A DNA stretch of 64,000 bases from Adiantum capillus-veneris (taxonomy: Eukaryota; Streptophyta; Polypodiopsida; Polypodiales; Pteridaceae): positions 48,308,598 through 48,372,597 of the forward strand of contig CM043962.1 in assembly GCA_014529385.2 (NCBI GenBank). The letters are read 5' to 3'. The position numbers and the translations under genes are program-made. Below the pieces are notes generated by a model, which did not search any database, was not told where the DNA came from, and saw only the letters and a program-made list of their open reading frames with translations. Below, piece after piece: positions 63,729-64,000 of this stretch (position 1 is the stretch's first letter; each line of letters opens with the position of its first letter).

Positions 63729-64000
63729 ATGGAGAAGAGAAGCTTATACCATCTACACATTGAGCTAAATGAAGAATATTGTCCAGTGCGCAAGAGAAAC
63801 AAATGTGCAGAGGTGTCCTCGCCCATATTTGAAGCAATGCGGCTGATCTCTGGACGGATCTCTGGACGAGGACACCTCTGCACATTGATCTCTGGACTGA
63901 TGGAAGATTGTATCCAGTGGACCCAATGACAAAGAGAACTCCCCCATTATCAAATTTTTCATCTTTGATAAAATTTGTGGGTGATGGTCAAAGAGGGTTG
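63729..64000 (+). pseudogene. Second element K transposase, N-terminal part, cut by window end
   Basis: ATG 63729 opens with SLYHLHIELNEEY, matching YHMHIELSREY of the first copy. After a frame change it continues DLWTDGRLYPVDP, TPPLSNFSSLI and FVGDG, matching DLWVDGRIYPEHP and the next residues of copy 1. DNA identity is low, so this is a distinct family member, not a recent duplicate. Between the two blocks sits an inverted duplication that shifts the frame: 19-bp arms at 63803-63821 and 63867-63885, with GATCTCTGGAC repeated three times. Confidence 0.7.
63803..63885. repeat. Perfect 19-bp inverted repeat inside transposase copy 2
   Basis: ATGTGCAGAGGTGTCCTCG (63803-63821) and its exact reverse complement (63867-63885) flank a 45-bp spacer. 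GATCTCTGGAC occurs at 63845, 63857 and 63887. The structure is absent from transposase copy 1 and disrupts the frame. Confidence 0.85.

Overview
The window looks like a stretch of a large, repeat-rich nuclear genome from a land plant. The evidence is plant-type LTR retrotransposons (a Tnt1/Tork-like Ty1/copia element, a chromodomain Ty3/gypsy remnant, initiator-Met primer-binding sites), short GT-AG introns and long GA/CT microsatellites. I see no single-copy host gene and no rRNA or tRNA gene, and I cannot name the species. Nearly every coding region is a mobile element, and most carry in-frame stops or frameshifts.

Layout. (1) 1-19206, + strand: a Ty3/gypsy element (Gypsy-1: gag, protease, RT-RNase H, integrase, C-terminal tail). 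It is split by two insertions of one LTR family (LTR-A): a complete gag-only element at 6208-13167 with target duplication GTAC, and a solo LTR at 15691-18357 with target duplication CTAT. (2) 19207-25440: a non-coding stretch with four identical 24-bp palindromes spaced exactly 285 bp apart, then unrecognised ORFs, a polypurine tract and a probable 3' LTR. (3) 25540-38260: a decayed minus-strand gypsy fragment, a complete gag-only copia element on the minus strand (27615-30396, target duplication TGAGA), a long stretch without genes, and a decayed plus-strand gypsy element. (4) 38741-46195: an unusual gene cluster, here called element K. It holds a spliced transposase-like pseudogene with a D-D-CxxC-H-E pattern, a divergent minus-strand gene for a charged protein, a G-box-bearing shared promoter, a divergent histone H3-like ORF with an intact N-terminal tail, and directly after it a Ulp1/C48-type protease. 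A related transposase begins again at 63729. (5) 46196-48458: copia and chromovirus remnants and microsatellites. (6) 48459-54020: a Tnt1-like copia element with both LTRs. (7) 54021-57406, - strand: LTR material. (8) 57407-63305, - strand: a second Ty3/gypsy element (Gypsy-2), related to Gypsy-1, with an intact 1316-codon pol frame but no gag in view.

The most notable signals are the histone H3-like/Ulp1/transposase cluster, a second retropepsin-like domain after the integrase in both gypsy elements, a tandemly duplicated integrase zinc-binding module in Gypsy-1, a duplicated ~70-codon ORF in the LTR-A element, and the phased palindrome array. Family assignments come from motif recognition by eye; no database search was possible.
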